A DNA stretch of 64,000 nt from UBA9732 sp963621975 (GTDB lineage: Bacteria > Spirochaetota > Spirochaetia > Sphaerochaetales > Sphaerochaetaceae), in the NCBI GenBank assembly GCA_963621975.1, contig CAVFGI010000003.1:1-64000 (forward strand), written 5' to 3'. Positions 8,971 to 16,210 of this stretch are shown piece by piece. Numbering within the stretch: position 1 is the stretch's first letter; every line of letters begins with the position of its first letter. Under the pieces are notes generated by a model that saw only the letters and a list, made by a program, of their open reading frames with translations, had not been told where the DNA came from and did no database searches. The position numbers and the translations under genes were made by a program.

Positions 8971-8996
8971 TTACTTCTTGTTCAACATAGTGATTA

Positions 8997-9025
8997 TTGG
9001 ATTTGTAGGATAAAAAACATATAAT
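8997..9025 (+). promoter_or_regulatory. Promoter of the HAD phosphatase gene, probably giving a leaderless mRNA
   Basis: TTGGAT (8997-9002), a 17-bp spacer and TATAAT (9020-9025). The ATG follows at 9032, only 6 nt after the -10 box, so transcription should start at or within a few bases of the start codon. There is no Shine-Dalgarno sequence. Confidence 0.65.
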
Positions 9026-9031
9026 CAACTC

Positions 9032-9694
9032 ATGGTTACTTTAAAAGCAGTTCTTTTTGATTTAGATGGGACCCTTTTGGATACAGTTGGAGATATTAAT
9101 GCGGCTCTAAATAAAACTCTTGGCACAAGTTTTACCAATGAACAATGCATGAGTTTTGTGGGAAACGGACTGAAAAACGCAATAAAAGATGCTGTTAAAA
9201 GTGCAAATTTACAGGATGTGAATATTGATGAAGCTTTCACTCAACTTGTTGCAAACTATAAATTAAGTCCAGTAAAATACACAAAAGCGTACCCCAGCGT
9301 TCAGAAATACCTTGACTGGCTGGAAAGCCAAAACATTGCAATTGGGGTCTTTTCAAATAAAGAACAATCTCTAGCTCAAACAATTATTCAAACCTGCTTT
9401 CCTCATAACCATTTTACTTTAATTATTGGGATGCATGGAGGGTATGAGCCAAAGCCATCGGGCCAAGCTGTACTGGCTTTTTGTAAAAAGGTTGGCTGTG
9501 AGATTGAGAATCTCTTGTATGTGGGAGATAGCGAGGTAGATTATAAAACTGCGCTTAATGCAAAAGCACAAATGCGCATTCTAACGTGGGGAATGCGGAC
9601 ACGCGAACAACTGCTTGCCTCAGGTGTGCCCAAGGCAGTACTAATTGATAAGATAAGTGAGCTTTTTGATACAGTGTCTTACTTGCCAGGGTAA
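9032..9694 (+). CDS. HAD-superfamily phosphatase, phosphoglycolate phosphatase-like
   Basis: A 220-residue HAD-IA hydrolase. Motif I is VLFDLDGTLLDT (nucleophile Asp at residue 10, acid/base Asp at 12), motif II is GVFSNKE, motif III uses the Lys in YEPKPSG, and motif IV is VGDSEVDYKTA. The helical cap between motifs I and II gives a small soluble phosphatase of the Gph type. The true substrate could be another phospho-metabolite. It overlaps apt by 16 bp tail to tail. No Shine-Dalgarno is visible, and its -10 box ends 6 nt before the ATG. Confidence 0.85.
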   Translation: MVTLKAVLFDLDGTLLDTVGDINAALNKTLGTSFTNEQCMSFVGNGLKNAIKDAVKSANLQDVNIDEAFTQLVANYKLSPVKYTKAYPSVQKYLDWLESQNIAIGVFSNKEQSLAQTIIQTCFPHNHFTLIIGMHGGYEPKPSGQAVLAFCKKVGCEIENLLYVGDSEVDYKTALNAKAQMRILTWGMRTREQLLASGVPKAVLIDKISELFDTVSYLPG

Positions 9695-10203
9695 ACCACA
9701 ACAGATTCTACATGGTACTTTGACAAGACCTTTCTTCCCTCAAGACCAGCAAGTTCAAGGAGGAATACAATTTCTGCAACCTCACCACCAAGCTTTTCAA
9801 CAAGATTTGCAGATGCTTTCATTGTTCCGCCTGTGGCAACAAGGTCATCAATGAGAACTACTTTCTGCCCCGGTTTGATAGAATCCTTGTGAATTTCAAT
9901 AGTTGCTTTGCCGTATTCAAGATCATACTCTTCAGAAACAGTCTCACGAGGGAGTTTTCCCTTCTTTCTGATTGGAACAAAAGGCTTGTTAAGAATATAT
10001 GCAATAGGAACACCAAGAATGAAGCCACGAGACTCAGCACCAGCAATAACATCACAATCGACCTTCTTTACAAGCTTTACCATTTCATCAATAGCAAGTT
10101 TCAATCCATCTGCATCTTGCAAGACGCCTGTAATGTCGCGAAAAATAATTCCAGGTGCCGGAAAATCAGGGATACTGATAATGTAGTCTTCAACTTTCTT
10201 CAT
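9679..10203 (-). CDS. apt: Adenine phosphoribosyltransferase
   Basis: Purine salvage enzyme making AMP from adenine and PRPP. It is 174 residues long, normal for the family. The N-terminal signature (IPDFPAPGIIFRDIT), the adenine-pocket phrase GAESRGFILG, and the PRPP-binding loop VVLIDDLVATGGTM (about residues 115-128) are all intact. The start ATG at 10203 follows GGAGG by about 7 nt. The gene is monocistronic and convergent with the HAD gene. PRPP synthetase at 58.2 kb would supply its co-substrate. Confidence 0.95.
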   Translation of the reverse strand: MKKVEDYIISIPDFPAPGIIFRDITGVLQDADGLKLAIDEMVKLVKKVDCDVIAGAESRGFILGVPIAYILNKPFVPIRKKGKLPRETVSEEYDLEYGKATIEIHKDSIKPGQKVVLIDDLVATGGTMKASANLVEKLGGEVAEIVFLLELAGLEGRKVLSKYHVESVVVYPGK

Positions 10204-10300
10204 TGATTAGTCCTCCAAGTTATAGGCTATATCATGGGCAATGACTTCCTAAGTGTAACGAATGAGTCATAAGTTGCCAAGGCAGATATTTAATAATTTT

Positions 10301-10330
10301 ACAGTTTTCAACTGTGAAAAAATTTCACAG
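10301..10330 (+). promoter_or_regulatory. Overlapping palindromes upstream of the sigma-54 promoter (possible enhancer site)
   Basis: Two overlapping perfect inverted repeats: ACAGTT-TTC-AACTGT (10301-10315) and CTGTGAAA-AAA-TTTCACAG (10312-10330). They lie about 100-125 bp upstream of the predicted start of a sigma-54 transcript, the distance typical for bacterial enhancer-binding proteins. The function is inferred only from position and symmetry; the activator is not in this window. Confidence 0.45.
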
Positions 10331-10402
10331 TAATTTCATTTTTTTCACAATCTACATTGTACAAAATCCTATCTTAGAACACAAAAACAGGCTCTATTGC
10401 AC

Positions 10403-10419
10403 TTGGCACGGTTCTTGCT
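10403..10419 (+). promoter_or_regulatory. Sigma-54 (RpoN) promoter
   Basis: TTGGCACG-GTTC-TTGCT matches the -24/-12 consensus at nearly every position, with the invariant GG (10405-10406) and GC (10417-10418) exactly 10 bp apart. RpoN is encoded in this window at 24402. The predicted start is about 10430, leading into a short RNA with its own terminator. Confidence 0.8.
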
Positions 10420-10429
10420 AGATAAATGT

Positions 10430-10509
10430 CAGAGCAACAGTTTTTTTCATACCTCCTTTTAGTGTGATTGATGCCTGGGCAAACAAGAACCCAGGCATCT
10501 TCCTTTTTT
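10430..10509 (+). ncRNA. Predicted sigma-54-dependent small RNA, about 80 nt
   Basis: The sequence between a near-perfect sigma-54 promoter and a strong intrinsic terminator (10470-10509) contains no plausible gene, so the transcript should be an RNA of about 80 nt. Its unpaired 5' half contains ACCTCCTTTT (10451-10460), matching the 3' end of 16S rRNA (ACCTCCTTT), i.e. an anti-Shine-Dalgarno-like stretch suited to pairing with AGGAGG ribosome sites of target mRNAs. The 5' end is estimated from the promoter. A 16-codon ATG frame at 10471 runs through the terminator hairpin without a ribosome site and is not credible. The alternative is a terminated leader of the GtrA gene. Confidence 0.6.
10470..10509 (+). 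terminator. Intrinsic terminator of the small RNA
   Basis: A perfect 10-bp stem, GATGCCTGGG / CCCAGGCATC, with a 10-nt loop, followed by TTCCTTTTTT. It lies 27 bp before the next gene and is not between two convergent genes, so it must end a transcript that begins close upstream. Confidence 0.85.
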
Positions 10510-10535
10510 AAAGATAACTAGATATTATTCCTGCC

Positions 10536-11042
10536 ATGAAATTAAAAGAAGATAAAACCAGTACGCAATTTTTAAAATTTTTATTAATCGGTGCAATTGG
10601 GTCCATTATACAAATAGCAACAGTAAATATTCTCTTCCAACTGCTAAAAAACTGGAAGGCTCCTCTTCCCCAGTTTATGACGGGTATTTTCAATGAAAAA
10701 GTCCTTGGCGTTGGAAATAACAACTGGGGATATTTATTACCCTTTTTTGCCTCTCATTTGCTAGCCAACACATATTCATATATTCACAACATGAAAGGTA
10801 ATTTCAAAACAGATGCCCCTAAGTATTATTTTGCAATTTACTTAGCACTTCTTGCTATTCTTATTGTAGTGGCCACCTGGCTTTCTGGAGTAATTGCAAA
10901 TTTTCTTATGACTACAGACATAGACTTCTTTGTAAAGCTTGCTCCTACAATTGGCTCTTTTGTCTCTAGTATAGTTTATACGCTAATACTATTCCCCACA
11001 GAGAAATACATCCTTTTCAAGAAGAAAGACACTCGTTGCTAG
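10536..11042 (+). CDS. GtrA-like membrane protein
   Basis: A 168-residue membrane protein with four predicted helices. The first (FLKFLLIGAIGSIIQIATVNILF) and the C-terminal FPTEKYILFKKK fit the GtrA/DPMS family. These proteins are thought to help flip lipid-linked sugars across the inner membrane for surface glycan modification. It is somewhat longer than typical members (about 130-150 aa) because of a loop near residues 45-65. TATTAT at 10523-10528 lies 7 nt before the ATG and no ribosome site is visible. No glycosyltransferase adjoins it. It starts just after the small-RNA terminator. Confidence 0.7.
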   Translation: MKLKEDKTSTQFLKFLLIGAIGSIIQIATVNILFQLLKNWKAPLPQFMTGIFNEKVLGVGNNNWGYLLPFFASHLLANTYSYIHNMKGNFKTDAPKYYFAIYLALLAILIVVATWLSGVIANFLMTTDIDFFVKLAPTIGSFVSSIVYTLILFPTEKYILFKKKDTRC

Positions 11043-11046
11043 GACA

Positions 11047-13263
11047 TTAATAACATTTGAAATAAACTGCAAACTCTCCCTCAATAGACAGTCCCAGTCC
11101 AATGATTAAATCGCATATTGGAGTTTGAAGCCCATATCCACAACCAAGACCAATGTCAAAATCTGCTAGTTCAGAGAACGGGGCTGTACACTTGTTATCT
11201 GGAGCAACACCACAAGAAGAAATCCTGAAGGCATCTAACTTACTTCTCCAACCAGCACGGATTTGAACAACCAAGAAGGAAGGCAAGAAACCACCAAGTC
11301 CATATTGAGCACCAACACCAAGAGTAATAACATCTCTCGCATACAAAGAAATGGAAGATCCAGGTATTCCATCCCAGCCACCAAACTGCTTATAAGAAGT
11401 CATATATTCCATGGGTTCTCTGCTTGAGAAAAGAACAGCATCAAACGCAAGACTAAGTTTGTTAGTAATTGAAACATGTTGTTTATAGGATGCCCCTAAT
11501 GTGTAAGTTGCCTCATTTTTGTAAAAACCAAGAGAACTAGTAAAATCAACTCTAATGCCATTTGTTGCAAACAAGTTTTGATTATAATTGCCATACCAAA
11601 CACCATTAAAGAAAAGACTTGGCAAAACAACAAGCGGAGCTTTTGAACCATCTATTGTCATTCCAACAGCATAGAACCTACTTGAAAGACCTGCATTTAA
11701 GTTAAAACATTTGCCATCGGTATATTTGAAAGACATATCAATTTTGGAATAGAAATCCATTGCGTTAAATGGCGTTGGATTTGCCCTATTTGAGATTGTT
11801 GAAACAGATCCCAAGGTAATAGAAATTGACGGTTTAAAATAAAATCTTGCCGCCCCATCTGACAGTGGATAGTAAAAATCGGTGCCAAAAGAAAAATTGT
11901 CTCCAAGATAGGCATTAATAGATAAATCCCACTCAGTATTGTTTACATTTTTCAAGAAAAGACTAAATCTCATGTCCGGCAAAAACTGTAGCAAAGCAGG
12001 AGCATCTTGCGATAAGTTTGCATATACCTCAGATACCCCAGAAACTCCCAACAACAGCCTAGAAGAAGACAATGCATTTGTTTTTTCTTCATTTGTTGTT
12101 AATTTAGACCATTGTATTGTAAGTTTAGAACCGTCTTCAGTATTTGCTTCTTCCGTTTCAGATTCTACCACTGGCAATGAGAAATATGGACCTATCCTGT
12201 TTGGATCTTTAATTAAACTTGGGTCAGAAGCAAATAAAGAAGCAATTTCCTTTAGTTCATCTAGATGCTCTTCAACCTCGTCTCTACCCCGTTGAATAAT
12301 TGCCTCGGTATTACTGAAATCAAGAACAATAATGTCGTCTACAATAGGAGTAAGTATTAAATCTGCGCTAGAATACTGATTCTTAATTGTATTGATAACA
12401 ACAAGATTAAATGTTGCATTTGCAGCACCTGTTATAGTATGCATGTCTTCTGCATTAAAATGAGAGGATTCATTTAAGTCCACTCCAATTACAATGTCAT
12501 ATCCCAAAGATCTTGCATATGCAAGTGGCATATTATCAACAAGTCCGCCATCCAAAAGATAAAGACCTTCTACTTCGTAAGCATCAAATGCAAGAGGTAT
12601 GCTCATACTAGACCGCATTGCATCTATAAGAGAGCCCCCTTCAAATAAGACGTAATCCCCGGTAGTTGCATCGGTGGCAACAGCTCTATATGGGACAGCT
12701 AAATCTTCAAAAGCAATTTCTTCTGGAACTCTGCTGAGTATTTGGTGAAAGAAATCAAGAATCTTTTTATCACTAATTATCCCAGAAGTCTCTCCCACAT
12801 TTTTTTCAGTAACAGCAACGGATAAAATATTGAATCTAGAGTTTTCAAACGGCTCAATAAGAGGCTGATAATCAGTCTCAAGAATTTGTGTAAAAAGTTG
12901 CGTTAAATCGTTTTCAGTAACAAGTCTTCTTATATCCCCTGAACTGTAACCTGCAGCGTATAAACCAGCAATCAACGCTCCAATACTTGTTCCCATAACC
13001 ATATCTATAGGAATCCCCATTTCTTCTAAAGCAGCAAGAACGGCAATATGAGCCATTCCCCTAGCTCCACCACCAGAAAGAACAACAGCAACTGAAGGAC
13101 GTCCTAAATTGGTTGGAGCGCTAAAAGAAAATGGCTCTTGCCCATCAGCCGTTATTGATATTGCATGGATGCCATTTATATAAACATCAAGGTCTGTGTT
13201 AACATTAGCATTGAGACTAAAGCAGAAGCAAAAAATTAGGATTGCAATTACAGTTCTTTTCAT
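11047..13263 (-). CDS. Secreted patatin-like phospholipase with C-terminal outer-membrane barrel
   Basis: A 738-residue exported lipid acyl hydrolase. A signal peptide covers residues 1-20. The patatin domain, about 57-340, has the oxyanion loop SGGGARG (63-69), nucleophile Ser93 in GTSIG and catalytic Asp238 in LDGG, a complete Ser-Asp dyad. After a linker near residue 390, residues about 420-738 are rich in alternating aromatic strands and end in aromatic Tyr, as in BamA-like 16-strand barrels. This is the layout of PlpD-type (type Vd) autotransporters, although the short link could lack a full POTRA domain. The substrate is probably phospholipid. It is a single gene, convergent with GtrA. 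Confidence 0.82.
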   Translation of the reverse strand: MKRTVIAILIFCFCFSLNANVNTDLDVYINGIHAISITADGQEPFSFSAPTNLGRPSVAVVLSGGGARGMAHIAVLAALEEMGIPIDMVMGTSIGALIAGLYAAGYSSGDIRRLVTENDLTQLFTQILETDYQPLIEPFENSRFNILSVAVTEKNVGETSGIISDKKILDFFHQILSRVPEEIAFEDLAVPYRAVATDATTGDYVLFEGGSLIDAMRSSMSIPLAFDAYEVEGLYLLDGGLVDNMPLAYARSLGYDIVIGVDLNESSHFNAEDMHTITGAANATFNLVVINTIKNQYSSADLILTPIVDDIIVLDFSNTEAIIQRGRDEVEEHLDELKEIASLFASDPSLIKDPNRIGPYFSLPVVESETEEANTEDGSKLTIQWSKLTTNEEKTNALSSSRLLLGVSGVSEVYANLSQDAPALLQFLPDMRFSLFLKNVNNTEWDLSINAYLGDNFSFGTDFYYPLSDGAARFYFKPSISITLGSVSTISNRANPTPFNAMDFYSKIDMSFKYTDGKCFNLNAGLSSRFYAVGMTIDGSKAPLVVLPSLFFNGVWYGNYNQNLFATNGIRVDFTSSLGFYKNEATYTLGASYKQHVSITNKLSLAFDAVLFSSREPMEYMTSYKQFGGWDGIPGSSISLYARDVITLGVGAQYGLGGFLPSFLVVQIRAGWRSKLDAFRISSCGVAPDNKCTAPFSELADFDIGLGCGYGLQTPICDLIIGLGLSIEGEFAVYFKCY

Positions 13264-13318
13264 GGTTATTTATCTAACATTTTTTTTGGTTTTTTTCTAT
13301 GAATATTTAGTTGAAGCC

Positions 13319-13371
13319 TTGCTTTTTTCAGCAAAGATCAGTTAAAATAGGAAAAGATTCTAATTAAGAAT
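13319..13371 (+). promoter_or_regulatory. Rubrerythrin promoter with downstream palindrome
   Basis: TTGCTT (13319-13324), an 18-bp spacer and TAAAAT (13343-13348). Close behind lies the AT-rich palindrome ATTCT-AATTA-AGAAT (13357-13371), followed by AATAATTATTG. It loosely resembles PerR/Fur-type boxes, which would suit a peroxide-stress gene, but no regulator is encoded nearby. Confidence 0.45.
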
Positions 13372-13424
13372 AATTATTGTTAAATTAAGTTATCGGGATT
13401 GACTAGATGACTTTGGAGGAAAAG

Positions 13425-13967
13425 ATGAGCAAAAATAAGTATGAAGGAACACAGACAGAGAAAAATCTTTGGGCAGCATTTGCTGGCGAATCACAGGCAA
13501 GAAACAAGTATAGCTATTTTGCATCAACAGCCAAGAAAGAAGGCTTTGAGCAGATATCGGATATCTTTTTGAAGACTGCCGATAACGAGAAAGAGCATGC
13601 CAAAATGTGGTTCAAAGAACTTGGTGAATTGGGAAACACTGCCGAGAATTTGAAAGCTGCCGCAGATGGCGAAAACTACGAGTGGACAGATATGTATGAT
13701 GGTTTTGCCAAAACAGCAGAGGAAGAAGGATTTCCAGAACTTGCAAAAAAATTCCGTCTTGTTGCTGCTGTTGAAAAGCATCACGAGGAAAGATATAGAG
13801 CACTTCTTCACAATGTTGAGACTGCAGAAGTCTTTGCAAAGAGCGAAGTTAAGGTTTGGGAATGCCGCAACTGTGGCCACATTGTAGTTGGAACAAAGGC
13901 TCCTGAAGTTTGCCCAACCTGCAATCACCCACAGAGCTACTTTGAGGTAAGCGCTCAGAATTATTAA
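13425..13967 (+). CDS. rbr: Rubrerythrin
   Basis: Peroxide-reducing non-haem iron protein of anaerobes, cytoplasmic, 180 residues. The N-terminal four-helix domain carries the diiron carboxylate/histidine ligands (EKNLWAAFAGESQARNKY, then NEKEHAK, and later AAVEKHHEERY). The C-terminal rubredoxin-like domain has two Cys pairs for FeCys4 (ECRNCG and VCPTC). ATG 13425 is used because GGAGG lies 7 nt upstream; an in-frame ATG at 13407 lacks one. It is monocistronic, with its own promoter and a strong terminator. Confidence 0.95.
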   Translation: MSKNKYEGTQTEKNLWAAFAGESQARNKYSYFASTAKKEGFEQISDIFLKTADNEKEHAKMWFKELGELGNTAENLKAAADGENYEWTDMYDGFAKTAEEEGFPELAKKFRLVAAVEKHHEERYRALLHNVETAEVFAKSEVKVWECRNCGHIVVGTKAPEVCPTCNHPQSYFEVSAQNY

Positions 13968-13997
13968 TTTTCCATTCGGATCAGGATTGGGGACATG

Positions 13998-14046
13998 AAG
14001 GCTGTGTTGGCCAGCTTTAACGCTGGTCGCACAGCCTTTTTTATTA
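13998..14046 (+). terminator. Rho-independent terminator after rubrerythrin
   Basis: The stem AAGGCTGTG..GGCCAGC / GCTGGTC..CACAGCCTT has a short TTTAAC loop and runs into TTTTTTATTATTTTTTT. Confidence 0.9.
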
Positions 14047-14114
14047 TTTTTTTCCTTTTTTCTTTCGTTTTCGAAAGTTTTTTAAAGTAATTTTTACTTT
14101 TTCAAAAGTTTTTG

Positions 14115-14144
14115 TTGCTTTTTAGAAAGTTTCATGCGTATAAT
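14115..14144 (+). promoter_or_regulatory. Promoter of the tctC operon
   Basis: TTGCTT (14115-14120), an 18-bp spacer and TATAAT (14139-14144), giving a leader of about 60 nt. The leader holds a small hairpin, CCGCA-N7-TGCGG (14169-14185), which might be an operator for the DeoR protein at the end of the operon. Confidence 0.6.
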
Positions 14145-14208
14145 TTCCATGGCATTTTATAAAACCTTCCGCAACTCAGGTGCGGTTAGTTTCATTAGGA
14201 GGTTAGAA

Positions 14209-15183
14209 ATGAAACGTGCTTTAGTGATTATGTTGGTAGCTCTTATTGCTATGACAACAGTATTCGCTCAGGGCCTTCAGGAAGGAGCTTCTTCTTTCCC
14301 AGATCCAGAGAGAACAATTACAATTATCGTTCCACAGGGAGCAGGTGGTGGAACAGACACTTTTGCAAGAGCCCTTGCAGCAAAGATGACTGAAGTTTCC
14401 GGACAAAATTTCATTGTTGAAAACATCACAGGAAACTCAACTGGAACAGGTACAAATGATGTCATCAATTCTGAACCAGACGGCTACAAAATGCTCATGT
14501 ACGGAACATACACCATTGTTGGTACAGCTGTTGGTGCAACAGAAGGTTCAGCAGGTTTGGATTTTATAGCAGGTCTTACACTTGAGCCATTCGTCATTGG
14601 TGTAAAATCAGACGCTCCATGGAACACACTCTCTGAACTCATTAATTATGCTCAAGCAAATCCAGGTCAGGTAACAATTGGTAATGCTGGTGCAACCGGA
14701 ACAACTGCTGTTGTTGCTTGTGGTCTTAATGTTGCATGCGGAAACTGTTTCAACGTTATCCCAGCAAATGGTGGTGCAGAACTTCAGACTTTGGTCATGG
14801 GCGGACACTGTCAAGTTGGAATTTTCTCACAAACAGAAATTGTTGATGGCATTAAACCACTCGCATTCCTAGGAGAGACAAGATCTCTTAATGCAAATCT
14901 CGCAGATGTTCCAACAATTGTTGAAGCTGGTTACGGGGATCTCACAGTTCCTTACGGTTGTTTCCGTGGTCTTGCAGTACCAAAAGGAACCCCAGAAGAT
15001 GTAAAAGAATGGCTTGCAGATGTTGTAGAGAAAGCTTTCTATACAGAGGAATTCCAGTCATTCCTTGCTAGCAAAGGATATCTTCAGACTTTCTCAACTC
15101 TTGCTGATACTGACGCTTACAATGCACAATTGGTTGTTGATCTTCAACCAGCTCTTGAGGCAGCAGGGCTTCTCAAGAAGTAA
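14209..15183 (+). CDS. tctC: Tripartite tricarboxylate transporter substrate-binding protein TctC
   Basis: Periplasmic binding protein of a TTT-family importer. It is 324 residues, the usual size. A signal peptide ends near residue 20 (TVFAQG). The body starts with the family phrase ITIIVPQGAGGGTDTFAR, where the PxGxGGxxD loop binds a carboxylate, and continues with NITGNSTGTGTNDVINSEPDGY. ATG 14209 is used: AGGAGG lies 8 nt upstream, and the further in-frame ATG at 14134 has none. The ligand could be a tricarboxylate, dicarboxylate or aromatic or sugar acid. A phosphohexomutase and a DeoR regulator further down the operon point away from plain citrate. It is separated from tctB by a structured spacer. 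Confidence 0.9.
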   Translation: MKRALVIMLVALIAMTTVFAQGLQEGASSFPDPERTITIIVPQGAGGGTDTFARALAAKMTEVSGQNFIVENITGNSTGTGTNDVINSEPDGYKMLMYGTYTIVGTAVGATEGSAGLDFIAGLTLEPFVIGVKSDAPWNTLSELINYAQANPGQVTIGNAGATGTTAVVACGLNVACGNCFNVIPANGGAELQTLVMGGHCQVGIFSQTEIVDGIKPLAFLGETRSLNANLADVPTIVEAGYGDLTVPYGCFRGLAVPKGTPEDVKEWLADVVEKAFYTEEFQSFLASKGYLQTFSTLADTDAYNAQLVVDLQPALEAAGLLKK

Positions 15184-15211
15184 CTCTCAAGAAGAAACGA
15201 AAATCAAAATA

Positions 15212-15413
15212 GGGCTGTAACGAAAGTTAGGTTATTGAGCAACCTTTCTGAGTCATGTTGTTTTTCATGTATACCACATGAAAAGTTTGAATTGAAAGGC
15301 AAAAACCTCTTACAGCCCATATTTCGTAAAGGGTTCTAATTCAATGTTAATGCATATGATTTTTAAGGCATATTTCACATGCAATTAGCTATTACCAATT
15401 TGGAGCCCTTTAC
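15212..15413 (+). ncRNA. Structured RNA element between tctC and tctB
   Basis: The 313-bp gap inside the operon folds into clear stems. P1, GGGCTGTAA (15212-15220) with TTACAGCCC (15310-15318), closes a multiloop. Inside are P2, GAAAG..GGTT (15222-15233) with AACCTTTC (15241-15248), and P3, TTTTCATGT (15262-15270) with ACATGAAAA (15276-15284). A second long stem pairs GTAAAGGGTTC (15326-15336) with GAGCCCTTTAC (15403-15413), one G-U pair. No T-run follows, so it is not a simple terminator. It could stabilise the tctC message, act as a riboswitch, or be a stand-alone RNA. I do not recognise an Rfam class. Confidence 0.6.
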
Positions 15414-15445
15414 AAAATACCTTTACAAAATACCTTTACAAAATA
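15407..15445 (+). repeat. Three perfect tandem copies of a 13-bp unit
   Basis: CCTTTACAAAATA is repeated at 15407, 15420 and 15433 without mismatch, followed by ATAAAGG. Each copy contains CCTTTAC, the 3' strand of the second stem of the structured spacer, so all three could compete for the same GTAAAGG partner at 15326. Confidence 0.9.
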
Positions 15446-15496
15446 ATAAAGGCTTTTGAGGAATGAACTTAAAAACTATAAGGAGAATTGAAAGTT

Positions 15497-16195
15497 ATGA
15501 AGAAGATTAAACTGTTTCCTCTTGTCATGACAATTCTTTCGGCTTTGTACTTCATAGTAACAGCTGTTTCTGAAGACTACAAATATCAAGTAGACACCGT
15601 TGGCGGAGATCCGGGTGGAAAGGTTTTACCTTTAATGATGGGAGGGTTTCTTTTCTTAGGTTTCTTATACATCACAATTAAAGAAAGACCGGACGGAAAG
15701 AAAATGGATAAAGGAACCCTTGTTCTCTTTATCATAACCCTACTTCTATCAATTGCTTATGTTGCATTACTTAAAACAATTGGCTTTATAGTTCTTACTA
15801 CAGTTTTACTTTACACTCTTTTGTATCTATACACCACAATTGGAGAAAAGAGAGATGCTATACAAGGCACAGCATTTGGAATATGCACTGTTGCATTAAC
15901 TGTTGGCTTTTATACAGTTATGAGACTTATCTCAAAGAACGTTATTTCTTTAGGAAGAGCAGGAGCTCTACCCTCTTTCTTTGGAAAGTCAGCAGGGGGC
16001 GCTTGTGTTTCTCTTGTATTCGTAGCGGTAATTACAGTTGTCTTAGCACTTACACTAGTTAAGTTCCTTAAGAAGAAAGGAATGGACAGAGTTGCAGATG
16101 CCACAATTATCACAATGGCAACTGTTCTTTTCCTTTATGTCGTGTTCAAACAATTCTTCCAGGTAAACCTTGCTCCTGGACTGATTAAATACTAA
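15497..16195 (+). CDS. tctB: Tripartite tricarboxylate transporter small permease TctB
   Basis: Small membrane subunit of the TTT importer. It is 232 residues, longer than the usual 145-150. Four family-type helices lie in the N-terminal 150 residues (including LFIITLLLSIAYVALLKTIGFIV). A C-terminal extension adds about two more helices (VSLVFVAVITVVLALTLVKFL and the final ITMATVLFLYVVF). ATG 15497 is used: AAGGAG lies 10 nt upstream, while TTG 15488 would be too close to it. The gene is read after the structured spacer and 15 bp before tctA. Confidence 0.82.
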   Translation: MKKIKLFPLVMTILSALYFIVTAVSEDYKYQVDTVGGDPGGKVLPLMMGGFLFLGFLYITIKERPDGKKMDKGTLVLFIITLLLSIAYVALLKTIGFIVLTTVLLYTLLYLYTTIGEKRDAIQGTAFGICTVALTVGFYTVMRLISKNVISLGRAGALPSFFGKSAGGACVSLVFVAVITVVLALTLVKFLKKKGMDRVADATIITMATVLFLYVVFKQFFQVNLAPGLIKY

Positions 16196-16210
16196 AAGGA
16201 GGAGTATAGA

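Noticed and set aside
10471..10521. A 16-codon ATG frame inside the predicted small RNA
   Set aside because: It runs through the terminator hairpin, has no ribosome site and low-complexity content.
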